From positions 29,556,770 to 29,620,769 of the forward strand of contig NC_080682.1 of the NCBI RefSeq assembly GCF_030445035.2: 64,000 nt of DNA, written 5' to 3'. The notes beneath the pieces are model-generated. The model was given only the letters and a program-made list of their open reading frames with translations. It ran no database searches and had not been told where the DNA came from. The stretch comes from Dasypus novemcinctus. Its lineage: Eukaryota; Chordata; Mammalia; Cingulata; Dasypodidae. The translations under genes and the position numbers were made by a program. Of the stretch, positions 21,640-33,414 are shown in pieces; position 1 is the first letter of the stretch, and each line of letters starts with the position of its first letter.

Positions 21640-23500
21640 AGGAAACTATTCAGGAATTTATTGAGAATAAGTGATTTGTTTGTCCTCAAAAACTTGGTCT
21701 GTTAGACTCCGGATTTACTTACTACTTCTGTGTAGTTAGGTCGATAATAAACTTTGGATATATTAGATAATATATGAAAAACGGGATAGTCTCTGGAAAT
21801 ATATTAGATAATATATGAAAAGCACAAATCATTTGTTTTAAACTCCAAAATGATATCTGATTGATAATAAAAAAATATTGTCCCTCCAGTCCATTTCTAA
21901 GGACTTATTTTAATAAAGCACCTAGAAACAATAGATTATGTATACCTAATTTTACTTATCAGTCTAGTTTAAAATATGAAGCCTTATATATAAACCATAG
22001 CATGGATGAAGTAAATTTAATTTAATGGAAAGTTGTGTGCATGTATGTCTGCTTTTGTAATATGGAATTAAAACAAAATGCATATATTGATATCAGTAAA
22101 GCAGAAATAACATTAGCTGACTAGAGCTCATATTATTATTGTTTATCAGCTATAATATTAGACATTTGTATAGACAGAAATAAAAGAATATTGGTAAAAG
22201 TTGTATATTTCTTTTTCAATCAAGCAACCAATATCAGATTCTAAAACATGATTATACCTGTCACTTATACCTGTGAATCAAGAGATGAACACCAAGGACC
22301 AGATGCAGATATATTTATATGATCGAAATCAGTCAAGGGACAATTATGGAATACATATGGATATAACTACATCAAAGACATGTCACTAGTTCTTAAAAAG
22401 GTAGTAATGTTTGATGTCAAGTGATTTATATTTTAAATTTCTTTAGAACTTTTTTCCTCTCTCCTGTAAAATCATATTTTAAAAAAGAAAGGTATAGAGC
22501 TTTATATAAACTTTCTTTTTCATAACATATGTCAATATCCTTCCATCTGTTGGTGAAAAAAGACCACGTGAGCGCTAGTAAACTAGAGCTAGGGCCACAC
22601 AATAAACCATACTCCCTTTCTTGCCTCCGTGTTACCTTCACTACCAGTTGACCCACAATCAGATTTAAATATTCTTTATTGTCTTCTCCGAGTAATAACA
22701 ACTTTCCTAAAGATGCATGATTAGCTCTGTCAGGTATCACTTTGGCACTTCAGCCCTTGCTCATGGATATTTTTTCATCCTATTCTTGAACAAACCTGGG
22801 TGTTTCTGCTTCAGTCGTTCATCAATCACAAAATTTGTCCCTGACTGTGCCAATGCATTCAGGGCTGTTTACTGAAACTCAACAGGACCTGAGGGGCAAA
22901 TGGGGAATAGGGTATTATTATATCCAGAAACCTGCCATATCACTGTGTCTTTTCTACCATTTTGTATAATCAGAAGGAAAAATATTTATTTACCTGCACT
23001 TCTCACTTAAATAAAGATTTTTTATTACAAAATCTAATTATAAAATTGACCAAAAAAAAATCTTATTAGAAGATGTGTCAACTGGAAAAACTAACTGTAT
23101 GTATGATGACCTTCAAATATTATGATGTTGATTACTTTATCTATAAGAGAGAAATAAGAAAAATTATAATGAGGAGTATATAGATTGGTGTAGAAATAAT
23201 GTGATTTAATTTGGATGAAGGTGAGTTTCAAATTGTACACTGTTATACAAATGTAAGCAATATTATAATTGATTTCACAGATTTCTATTAAATTATATAC
23301 ATTTGGCTGTCCCTTACTTCAAGCAATCCTAGCATTATATTTTTATATATTATATATATTGTGTGTATAGTTACTGAATACATATATCATTACTTACTAT
23401 AATACACACATACATATATACACATACACACACACTTATTGTTACTGAAAATGAAAAGAACCTTGTGGTGAAAGTGCTAAGAAAGGGCAATTATTTAAAT
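21640..23500. other. Intergenic; unassigned protein-like stretch and microsatellite
   Basis: No gene confirmed. On the minus strand around 22750-22880 one frame reads ALNALAQSGTNFVIDERLKQ..., preceded by an acceptor-like cccctcag. I could not assign it to a family, and stops surround it. AT and CA microsatellite tracts lie at about 23335-23440. Confidence 0.35.
23335..23440. repeat. AT/CA microsatellite
   Basis: Alternating tatata, gtgtgt and cacacaca tracts, including an uninterrupted acacacacac run at about 23423-23436. Confidence 0.75.
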
Positions 23501-23502
23501 TC

Positions 23503-23955
23503 TGTGTGTGCTGATTTGAGACTTTTGTGGACCCCAGAAGATCCTGATCTTAAAATGAACCTACTCCTGTGCCTGTAAACTTATTGTATATGGGAACTTT
23601 TGATTTGATGCTTTAGTTAAGGGCTTTGATTAGATTGTGGGATCAAGGGTGGTTCTTAATCCTCTTATTGGAGTCTTTATAAGCAAAGGACTAAAAGCAG
23701 GAGACAGACAGAAAAAACTGCAGAAACAGAAATCCCAAGAAACTGGGAGAGAGGTCCCAGAGGCCAGACCCTGGAATCAGCAAAGCACAGAGTCACGGAA
23801 AGAGGCACAGAAAAAAATCCCTAAAAGGCTGAAAGAGAGGAGACCTGAAGGAGAGGGAAGAAACAGCCATATGTCAGATCACCCACAGCTGAGCTCAGGG
23901 AGAAACTAAGCCATGAGGAGAAGGCAGAGCCCAGACCAGCAGAGCTGCCTTTGTG
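23503..23955 (+). mobile_element. ERVL/MaLR-type solo LTR, sense
   Basis: Reads like the mammalian class III LTRs that begin tgt(g)...gatttga and include the block 'tttgtggaccccag', followed by 'gattagattgtgggatca' and 'ggagtctttataagcaaagg' (TATA at about 23675), then a purine-rich 3' half. No internal viral sequence follows. Ends are approximate because I could not find a clear target duplication. An old, non-coding fossil. Confidence 0.6.
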
Positions 23956-25900
23956 TATTTTTCCTCTCTCTCTTTTTTATTATATTTTATTTCAACTTGA
24001 AAAATTAAAATAACAGAAAAATGTCATTTTAACAAACTATGGAAGCATTACTTTAAAAAATTCTGTCCAGGAACATTCATCTTATTCATTTCTAAAAACA
24101 AGCTAATCTGTTCTTCCAGTTTTCAGAAATACAAATAAATTAGCACATATTGGTTAAATGACATGACCAAAGACAACTTGCTAATGAAGAAAATGAAGAA
24201 GAGAAATGTTTGCTCATATTCATCTCATAAAACTAAGTCCCATATATATTTTTTTGACCTTAGTGCCTTCTTTACTATTTCTAGAAAAATATTACAATAT
24301 TACCACTACCTACAGTCTATAAGTTGCATTATTTATATCCCAAATATTACAATATTTTTACTACCTTCTATTAGAGGAATATTCTTCTATTTATATTATT
24401 AACAAATTTCATCTACCACCAAGATCACAAAGTTTTACAGTCCCTAAATTTCCTCTAGCTGTCTTTCAATTAATATTAACTTCCCTAGACTATGCCTTTC
24501 AGCCGTAATCACGTTTATAAGTCAGCACTATTATGCTCATTATAATGTGCTACCATCAATTCTATACATTTCCAATATTTACAACTGACCTTATTAAATA
24601 TCCTACCTACATTCAATATGTTTAAAACTTTAAGATGTACCTGTTTATGTTATTAAAACAAGGCCAGGGAGCCATTACTGGAGTGCAGACCAGATCAACA
24701 GCACTTCATTTGGGAAAGGTCCAAGAGAGAAAAGCTTTGTTTTCATTCACTTTTCCAGGTGGCTAGGAGAGGGCACTCTTTGACAAACCTTTCCACAGTG
24801 ATGATCCTTCAAATTCAACAGACTGGATCTTAGGAGCCTGTATTCAAAACCGGGCTATGTTACCTAAACTCATTGAAGAAAAACTTCAGTCAGATTTCCA
24901 CTGCACCTGCCTCTTCCCAGGAGGAATAGGTCCTTTCCCCTATCCATTGTCCACTTAAATGCAGGTGTTACCAAGGCTTATCCCTTCAAGGGTTGTGTAT
25001 AGGTGGCATTCCTAGCCACAGCGACTAGAAACTCATGATTTTCCTTTTGGCCTCTCCATCTTTCTGTCCCCAGTCCCTCCTGGAAGATGCATGCAGCCCT
25101 CTCCTGGTCTGCAGTCCCCAAAGCAGGCACCTTGGATAACTTCTATTTTTTTCTCCCCTATTTTGCAAGAGAGCTGCACCCTACCTGTGATATTCCAATG
25201 CCATAATCCCAGAACACCTCCTGCACCATTACCAGTGTCCTGTCACATGGCAGGAGTCCAGGATCACTAGAAGTCAACCTTCGGTGAGGCAGCAGCTCTG
25301 ATAATGATTGATTTAGACATTTTCACAAAATCAGAAATACAAGCTTTTATCCTAATAAATTCCCATTGAAAAACCCAATCCACTTCTGGTATTTTGTTCA
25401 TAGCAGTTTTTAGCAAAGTAAAACACTGTGACATTGGAAATAAGCCAATGATAAGCCATAAATTCCTAAGTAAGACAATGCTTCCCCATCATAAGCACAT
25501 CTTAAAGTATACACGATAACGTGATAACTAGTTATATTAGAAACACTTCCAAGTTCACTGCCAGACAATTGCATAGCCACCCAGAGTAGTGAAAATGAAA
25601 CAAGCTGAGGGAAATTGGAATCTATGGAGGAAATTCCAGGGTGGCCAACTTCCAGTGTGTAGGGGGCGGTAGTCCATTTTTTACAACAGTTCAGACCAGT
25701 GTTTGAGTCAGAGATGCCCATAAATGCCAGGCACAGTGTTATTTGTCTTGTGTGGAAACATAAAGTGTACATGGAAATTGCAATGAAGAAAATGGGTTAT
25801 TGCATCTTTATGTCCATTGTTATGGGCAGTTAGATAAGCTATCAAAGCCCAATTAAAGCAAAAGATGAACAGGTAATCCAAGATGGTGACAGGGCAATTA
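23956..25900. other. Intergenic, no gene seen
   Basis: AT-rich to 24660, then moderately GC-rich non-coding sequence (24660-25330) that may be an unrecognised repeat. Open frames on the minus strand at 25410-25908 have no family resemblance. Confidence 0.4.
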
Positions 25901-26040
25901 GTAATCACCCAGATCTATCTAAAGCACCGATTTGGTAGCCCCAGGAGACCAGAAGAGTATCCTTGAAAGTATGGAAGGAGACTGACCACTGCAGAGAAGA
26001 TTCATGAGTAGAGTCTCCACACAGCAGAGGTTGGTGCCCG

Positions 26041-26835
26041 TGGCACAAGCTGCCGTGAGAGCTATTCCATGGCTGGAGTTGGAAACTCCATTTCCCAAAA
26101 ATGGGAGAAGAAGACACAGTGTGGCAAAAACTACAGTTATTAATTAGTAAATTCATTTGGCTAAAGTATAATCCTAAGAATAGCTAAACTTTGAACCTAT
26201 CCAAGTCAGAAAAAGGCCAGTAGCTTCCATTTTGAATCTACCCCCCACATGAGGGGCAGCTGGGATGATTGAAAATCATGTTGTTGGTACCTGCTTCTTT
26301 CCATCCAGATCTGATTGCAGTTCTAGCCTAAACTACAGCCCTACCTCTGGCAGAGAGGAAGCTGGGGGAACCTGCACCACCTCTCTGGGAACCTGGAAGC
26401 CACACCAGAGAGGCCAGTGCTCATCATACTCTAGTGGCACAAGCTGCATCAGGAGCTATTTTGCAGTTAGAGTTAGAAACTCCGTTTCCCATAATCAGGG
26501 AAGGAAGAAACAGTTGTCCACTGACTTCAGCTACTGATGATTGAACCCAGCTGGCTAAAGCATAATCCTAGAAACAGCTATGGTTTGGAACTTTTCAATT
26601 TGGAAAGTGTCCCGTGGCCACCATTTTGACTCCACCTGTGGTAAGACAGGAAGCCAGGCTGACTGAAAAATCAGTGAAGTCAGGGACTGGCTTCTTTCTA
26701 CCAAGATCAGACTGCAGCCCTACTTTTGGCTCCAGCCCCACCTCCAGCAGGGAGGAAGCTGGCGGGATCAGCACCAGGCTATCCAGGCAACTGCAGGTGC
26801 TTTTATCTGGCACAGACTGAATAGTCAGACACCAG
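26041..26835 (+). repeat. Tandem ~395-bp 5' UTR monomers of the L1/HAL1 element
   Basis: Two direct copies of an about 395-bp unit. The anchor gcttctttc is at 26293 and 26690; the anchor tggcacaagctgc is at 26041 and 26435. Each unit also shares 'gatctgattgcag', 'gaggaagctggg', 'gctaaag.ataatcc' and 'ccattttga'. The array feeds into ORF1-like sequence, as expected for monomeric L1 promoters. The same unit recurs at 53030-53775. Confidence 0.8.
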
Positions 26836-27559
26836 GGGCTGCAACCCTGTCTCCCAATATGATAGGAGAAGAGCTACGTATCCTTAGTCTTTCTGGGTGA
26901 CTGCAGACAATTTTAGCCCACACAAACTGCTTTGTTGAGTGTCATTGAGTCCAACTCCACCTCTGCCCCTCATAGAACAGCTTCTCAGTGCAACTGCAGG
27001 TGCATTTGGCTCACATGGTTTAGATTGTTGGGCACTCCAGAGGATTGATTTCCACTCCTGGCAGGGAGGAGTTTGATGGTATATTGGTTTATTTGGGAAA
27101 CTGTGGCAATTTTGGACCCACATGGCACAGATTGCTGCCCACAATTACAGCTTCATCACCAGCAAAGTTAGGGGAAGGAGGGGTGTGAAGCTTCATCAGT
27201 CTCTCTGAGCAACTACAGACAGTCTTGCCCTGCCTAATTTGGATTATTACACATGGCTACAGCACTGTCCTTTCCCCTGACAGAGGAGAAAGTTGGGAGA
27301 ACTTTCATCAATTCCTGGGGAAACATGGGCAGGCTTCAGCTTCTATAGCTTACAACACAAACTACATCTTTAACTCCTACTACACAATGAGCAAAGGACA
27401 AAAGACAAGAAAGTTCTAAATTAAAGAGAGAAAATGCACCCAGAATAAACACATCTATTAAGCCAGATGTGAAAACACCAATAGAAATTTACAATCCATA
27501 CCAAGAAACACGAAGACATGGCCCAGTCAAAGGAACAAAGTAAGCCTAAGATGACATAA

Positions 27560-28430
27560 AGGAGTTGAGACAACTAATCATAGATATCCAAACAAGTCTC
27601 CTTAATAAGCTCAATTAGATGCATAAAGAGATTACAGATATGAAGAAGACACTGGGGGAGTACGAAGAAGAATTTGAAAGCATACCTAGAAAAATAGTAG
27701 ACTTTATGGGAATGACAGGTGCAATAAATGAAATTTAAAGAACATTGGAATTCTATAATATCAGATTTGAGGAGCAGAAGAAAGAATTGGTGAGCTTGAA
27801 GAAATAGCCTCTGAAAGTGAACATTCAACCTAAGAGATGAAGAAAATAATGGAAAAAATTGAACAAGGTCTCATGGAACTATATGACAGCAAAAGTCATG
27901 CAAAGACATGTGTCATGTGTGTCCCAGAAAGAGAAGAGACTAGAAAAGGGGCAGAAGGAATATTTGAAGAAATAATGGTAGAAAATTTCCCAACCCTATT
28001 GAAGGACATAGATATCGATGTCCAAGAATCACAACATACTCCCATCCAAAAAAATCTGTATAGATCAACTCTGAGACACATAATAATCAGACTTCAAATG
28101 CCAAGGCAAAGAGAGAATTCTGGGAACAGCAAGAGAAAAGCAATGCATAAAATATAAGGGATACCCAATAAGATTAAGTGCTGATTTCTCATGAAAAACC
28201 ATAGAGGTAAGAAGACAGCAGTCTGATATATTTAAGATACTACAAGATAAAAACTTCCAACCAAGAATCTTATATCCAGCACGATTGTCTTTCAACAATG
28301 AGGGTGAGATTAAAATATTCACAGATAAACAGAAACTGAGAGAATTTCTAAGCAAAACACCAGATTTTCAGTAAATACTAAAGGCTATGCTAGAGGCTGT
28401 AAAGAAAAGACAGGAGAGAGAGGCCTGGAA
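27560..28430 (+). pseudogene. L1 ORF1 (RNA-binding protein) remnant
   Basis: The preserved piece at 27837-28157 reads ...VCVPEREETRKGAEGIFEEI, then VENFPTLLKDIDI and STLRHIIIRL, which is L1 ORF1p wording in the RRM domain (family: ...IIxVPE...NIFEEIIAENFP...RHIIIKL). Further pieces follow in broken frames to about 28430. ORF1p is the trimeric nucleic-acid chaperone that packages L1 RNA. Stops and frameshifts prevent expression. Confidence 0.75.
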
Positions 28431-28639
28431 GAGAATCTAGAAACGAAGATTATGTCAATAAAAGTAACTAAAAGTGTCAAAAGAGAGGTGAAAATAAAAT
28501 ATGACAGATAAAACTCAAATAGTCATGTATAAATTTAACCAATGATAAAGCACTTGTATTCAGAAAACTGTAACTGAATGTTAAAAGAAATAAAAAAGGC
28601 CTAAATAACTCGAAGAACATTCCATGCTCACAGATTATA

Positions 28640-29180
28640 AGACTGAGTACTATTAAGATGTTAATTCTACTCAAATTCCTAAAAAGATTCAGTGCAATCC
28701 TGATAAAAATTAGACCAGCATTTAAATAATTAATTGAAAACATGATTATCAAATTTATTTGGAAGGATAAAGGGTTCTGAATAGCCAGAAAAAATCATAA
28801 AAAGGAAAAGCAAACCCTAATATGCAGATTTTAAATCATATTACCCAACTAGGTAAAAGCAGCATGGTACTGGCATAAAGACAGAAGCATAATCCAATGG
28901 AACGAAATTTATGTTTCAATAACCCTTACATGTATGGTCAAGTGATTTTTGACTAGCTTGTCAAACCCACACAGCTTAGACAGAACAGTCCATTCAAAAA
29001 ATGTTTCTGAAATAACTGGATAACCATAGCTGAAAGAAGAAAAGAGGACCCCTATATCACAACTTATCCAAAACTTAACTCAAAATGGATCTAAAACCTA
29101 AAAATACAATCAAGAATCATAAAACTTCTAGAAGAAATTGTAGGAAAAGATCTTTGAGACCTGGTGGTAGGTAGTGGATT
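28640..29180 (+). pseudogene. L1 ORF2 fragment downstream of RT
   Basis: Typical wording after the reverse-transcriptase core: 'atttatttggaaggata', 'catggtactggcataaagac', 'caatggaacgaa', 'ggtcaagtgatttttga' and 'aactcaaaatggatctaaa'. The endonuclease and RT catalytic parts are not present here. Frames are broken. Confidence 0.8.
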
Positions 29181-29189
29181 CTTAAAAGA

Positions 29190-30285
29190 GATAAGAGGAG
29201 GACTGAGATGGATTACTCATATTTAATGTATGCAGCAGTTTCAATTAACTTTAACGTAAAAGTTTAGAAATGTATAGAGGGGATGATAGCACATAGTGAG
29301 TAACAGCTAGTTTATGAATGGGGTTGTGGCTGTAAATGGTAGTCTAGGTATGTAATGCCAATTGAAAGAATGCTAGAGAATAATCTAGTTACTGAATAGC
29401 ACAGTAAACCAAGAGGTGGATGAGAATTGTGGTGGATGGTACAGATGCAAGAGTATCCTTTGTGAGGTAGAGCAAATGTACACCACTACTGCAGGGTGTT
29501 GGGAATATGAAGAAGCATGGGAAAAATATAGGTGGAGTGACCTATGAACTGTGGTTAGCAGTAATAAAAATATTCTTGCATCTATGCAAAAGATGTACTG
29601 CGTTCATACTGAGGCAGTATGGAAAATGTGAGCCAAATGGACACTATGGAATGATTACAATCAGATGATACTATCTTACCTGTAGCACGTGTTCCATCAC
29701 AGTGTGGTGTGTTGTTGGAGGGATGCTCTTTGGGAATTTTGCCCATGTGCATGATTGTTTTATAACTTTACAAATTCTGTCATAAAAATATATTAAAAAA
29801 TGATAATAGGGTGACTTATGGGAAAAACAAACCAAATGTAAGATAAGAACTATGATTAGTACTCAGATTTTGACAATATTCTTTCATAATTTATAAGAAA
29901 TGTCTTACAACAATCCAAGGTGTTGGTGGAGGGTTGATATATGGGACTGCTGTACGATGTTAAGCATGTTTGTTAGTTAGTTAGCTTTGTAAGTTCACAA
30001 CTTTTACTATACACTTAATTGTTTATGTATGTTCATATATAAAGATAATAACAATAGGGTTGGTTGGGGGGAATACTTTGGTTGGTAGAATTATTTTGAC
30101 AATGCTCTTTAATCATTGGTTAAAAATGTTTGACAATAATGCAAGTTATTGGTGGTAGGGTGAGTTATGAGAGTCCTGTATGATGTTATATATGTTTGTT
30201 TTGTAAGTTCACACTATTTTATGCACTTACTGTTTATGTATGTTTATGTATGAATTATAAACTTCAATAAACTAATTTTTTTTAA
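29190..30285 (+). repeat. L1/HAL1 3' UTR with ~214-bp repeated module
   Basis: Non-coding 3' region. A module ending in the block 'ttgtaagttcaca' then 'cactta..tgtttatgtatgtt' occurs twice, with anchors aagttcac at 29991 and 30205 (about 214 bp apart), and an incomplete earlier copy begins near 29810. The last copy is the one found antisense at 13550-13690. Confidence 0.65.
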
Positions 30286-30408
30286 AAGTAAGTCTTATTT
30301 TTAAAATGCACAGTGGAGGACTGCTTATAGAGCACATAACTTTGTATTGTAATTTTTTAAAAAGCCCTTTTAAATAATTACAGAGCGTTTGCTTTCAGAT
30401 GCCATGAT

Positions 30409-31065
30409 GTGTTAATCAGCCAAAGTGGTGCTGGTGTAAAATACCAGAAAAATATTGGCTTTTATAAAGGATATATATTAGGGATAGAAGTTTACAGTGA
30501 CAAGGACAAAAAAAATCTAAGTTACTTCCCTATGTCTGTTGCCATGAGTTGGAGCAAGATGGCTGCTGATGTCAGCAAGGGTTCAGGCTTCTTCTCCCTC
30601 ATAGGACTCTGGGGTCCCAGGTTCTTCCAATATCAGCTATAGGCTGGGATAAGTCTAGTCTCTCTCCTGGGCCTTATTTCTCTGTGGGCTCAGCTGCTTT
30701 ACTCTCTCCACAAGGCCAGCTGTAAACTACCAGGTTTGCCTCTCTTCCCAGAGCCTCTGCCATTTCTATGGAGCTTTCCCTCTTTTCTCACATATCTGCT
30801 TCTCTGTGCATTTACTCCTGGGACTCCAGAATCAAAACTCTGTCTCCTCTGCCATGCCATTTTTTTCTGTGTGTTTCCACCCACCAAGGAGACAGGACTC
30901 AATGTCCTACTGATGTAGCCCAATGAAAGCCTTAATCATACTTTAATCAAGTAAGAGTGAAACTTCTGAATCCAATACAACATAATGTACCCAGAGAATA
31001 GACCAATTTACAAACTTATTCCAATATCTATTTTTTGAATCCACAAATAATACCAAACTGCTACA
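30409..31065 (-). repeat. LTR of the ERVL-class element (3' LTR by orientation)
   Basis: Shares with 32720-33412 the blocks gccaaagt, 'ataccagaaa', 'ggcttttataaagg', 'agcaagatggctgc', 'ctctccacaaggccagct', 'aatgtcctactgatgt' and 'ttaatcaagtaagagtgaaac'. The same family appears as a solo copy at 56563-57167. Confidence 0.75.
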
Positions 31066-32719
31066 CTTTACCTGCTGAATTCCAAAAATACTTTACAATA
31101 TTGAAAAAAAAACCTTATTTCAATAGCAGTGCTAAGTAAAAATCATATCACAATTAGTTAAAAAAATACATTTTGTCTTGGGGCAAAGTGCCATCTGGCC
31201 ATAGGCCTCTGAACCTTACAAAAAATAATTTATCTTTTTCCAATACACAAATGGACAGACAAGGATAAACATATGCCTTACCATAAGGAGAATTTGTGAG
31301 GCAAAAATGAATCACAGGTCCCCTACAGTCCTACAGTTCCATAAACCAGCAGGGCATACATTTTTATAGTTCAAAGTCTGAGAGTCATGCTTAAGATGAT
31401 GTTTTTTTTTCTCCTAGGGGCTTGTTGAGGAACCAATCTTTCCACAGGCTTGCCCAATAGCCATTTTCTTGTTTCTACCCTCTTCAAGAATCTGGGTGTC
31501 AACCAAGCTCTAGACCTCACCCTCAAAGAGCAATGGAGAGATTGCCACACTTTATCCAATCTTTGGGTTAGAGAATTTTTAAAAAATAATTTTATTTTTT
31601 TATTTTTTTATTTTTTTCTTATTCTTTCTTTAAAAATTTTTCATTGGGTTAGAGTCTTAATACCCTAGTACAGTGATGTAAAGACAACAGCCTCTCTAGC
31701 CTTTGGCATACAGGTGAACCCTCTCTGAGCAATGAGTTGGACACCTGGCCTTCCCTAATCCTTGAGGAACAGGTCCACCCTTGCAGATATATGAGGTAGT
31801 GACCTCAACTGACCAAATGCTTGGAGAATGTGTTCCACCTTCTCTGTACCCTACAGTGGCAAAAGGCTCCCTGAACAGTGGGTGAGAACTTCCATTCTCT
31901 TCTACTGCCAGAGCCAACTTACTATCTCTGTACGCATGGGTGTGGTTCCTCACTTGGCACAAGGAGATGTCTTAATTCCAGATTTCAGCTTCCATGGTTT
32001 TCCTCCTAAAGTTATGTACCTTTCAATGTCTCCCTTCCATGTCCCTTTTGTTTCAAACTGACAGTGATTTTGTTCATACGTCTCTCTCAAAAAATTGTTG
32101 GTTTTGAATGCAACAAGTGGGGATCCAAGCCATCAGATAGTAAGAATGTCCACAAGTCTTTCCTGAATAAATGCATGTTCAATCCTGATTTAGAAGTTCC
32201 AAGTTTAGTTAAGTCCTCAAATGGGGCACTATCATCTGGGAACTTGACTTCCAGAGGCTTGGAATTTTCAGAATCATTTTCTGTTTTCTTTGTGCCCAAC
32301 AGTTCCTTTCTCAGCTTATTTGTCTCATCCAGCACTTTATTATAAGAAGAAAAGAACCCAAGTCACATTCTCCAAGTTTTCGTTGGGAAGTTCGTCAGCT
32401 AAAAGTTCAGTCTTGCTATTTTCAAATTCTGCCTTCCATATAACAGCAGGAGTCAATGTTGCTAATTTTTCTGCAACTTTAAAATGTGGATCACCTTTCC
32501 TTCCTTTTCCAGTAATGGTTTCATCATTTACTTCTAAGGCCTTATAAAAAGTTTCTTTAGAATCCATAGCCCTATCAACAGTCTCTTCCAAGCAATTTAG
32601 GATTTTCCCATCAAACATCTCACAGTTTCTCCAAAAAATACCCCTGATCCATTTACAAAACCATTCCAGCATTCTGGTAAGTGCAAAAAAGTACAACCCC
32701 ACTCTTGGGTACCAAATTT

Positions 32720-33412
32720 TGTATTAGTCAGCCAAAGTAGTCCTAATGCAAAATATCAGAAATCAGTTGGTTTTTATAAAGGGTATTTATTTGGAGTAGA
32801 AACTTACAGTCACAAAGCCCTAAAGGGTCCAACTCAAGGTACCATAAGATGTTCTTTCTGCCAGAGTCTGTTGCCACATGTTGACACAAGATGGTGAGCC
32901 ATGTCTGCAAGGGTTCAGTCTTCATTCCTCTTCACAAGGCTCCATGGGCCCTGCTTCTTCCAATAGCAGCTGTAGGCTTGAACAAGTCTTATCTCTCTCC
33001 CATAGCTCACTTCTCTCCGGGCTCAGTTGCTCTGCTCTCTCCACAAGGCCAGCTCTAATCTGCCAGGTGAATGGCTCGTCTCTCTTCCTGGGGTCACTGC
33101 TGTGTATAAAGGAGCCTTCTCATTTTCCTCAGGCATCTGCTTCCCTCTGGATTTACTTCCTGGTATTCCAGAATAAAAACTCCAACTGTCTCCTTTGCCA
33201 TGTTGTTTTCTCTGTGAGTTCCCATACATCAAGGGGGTGGAGACTCAATGTCCTACTGATGTGACCCAATCAAAACATTAATTATGATTTAAGCGATTAA
33301 GAGTGAAACCTCTGAATCTAATACAATCTGATGTATTACAATCAGAGGAAAAGACCAATATACAAACATAAATAATTTTTTTTGGAATTCATAAATAATA
33401 CCAAACTCTAGA
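32720..33412 (-). repeat. LTR of the ERVL-class element (5' LTR by orientation)
   Basis: Second LTR of the pair. The two copies differ at many sites, which points to an old insertion, although I did not compute a divergence. Confidence 0.75.
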
Positions 33413-33414
33413 CT

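Larger units (their letters stand above)
25930..30285 (+). mobile_element. L1/HAL1-like element with 5' UTR, ORF1 and 3' UTR
   Basis: A composite but collinear non-LTR retrotransposon of about 4.4 kb. Its parts are a 5' UTR of tandem monomers (25930-27420), a degraded ORF1 (about 27560-28430), a short late-ORF2 stretch (about 28640-29180) and a 3' UTR with repeated modules (29190-30285). Most of ORF2, including endonuclease and the reverse-transcriptase core, is missing. HAL1 elements are known to carry ORF1 without a complete ORF2, so either a HAL1 relative or an L1 with a large internal deletion fits. Multiple stops make it inactive. Confidence 0.72.
30409..33412 (-). mobile_element. ERVL-class (class III) element with two LTRs, fossil
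   Basis: Two LTRs of about 660-690 bp in the same (minus) orientation, at 30409-31065 and 32720-33412, enclose about 1.65 kb of internal sequence. In + coordinates the LTRs start tgt(g/a)tta and the left one ends ctgctaca. On the minus strand the internal part opens with ttggtacccaagagtggggt just inside the 5' LTR, the primer-binding region style of ERVL/MaLR elements. The internal part is far shorter than an autonomous retrovirus and shows no recognisable gag-pol-env set, so it is incomplete and clearly old. Short open frames within it are not genes. Confidence 0.72.

Noticed and set aside
26041-26835. Tandem repeats considered as satellite DNA or a CRISPR-like array
   Set aside because: There are two long diverged units with no short conserved repeat and spacer pattern, and they lead into L1 ORF1-like sequence, so they are L1/HAL1 5' UTR monomers.
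32087-32702. Minus-strand frames of 82 and 120 codons with protein-like composition
   Set aside because: They sit between two same-oriented ERVL-class LTRs just after the entry region, so they belong to the fossil element and not to a host gene.
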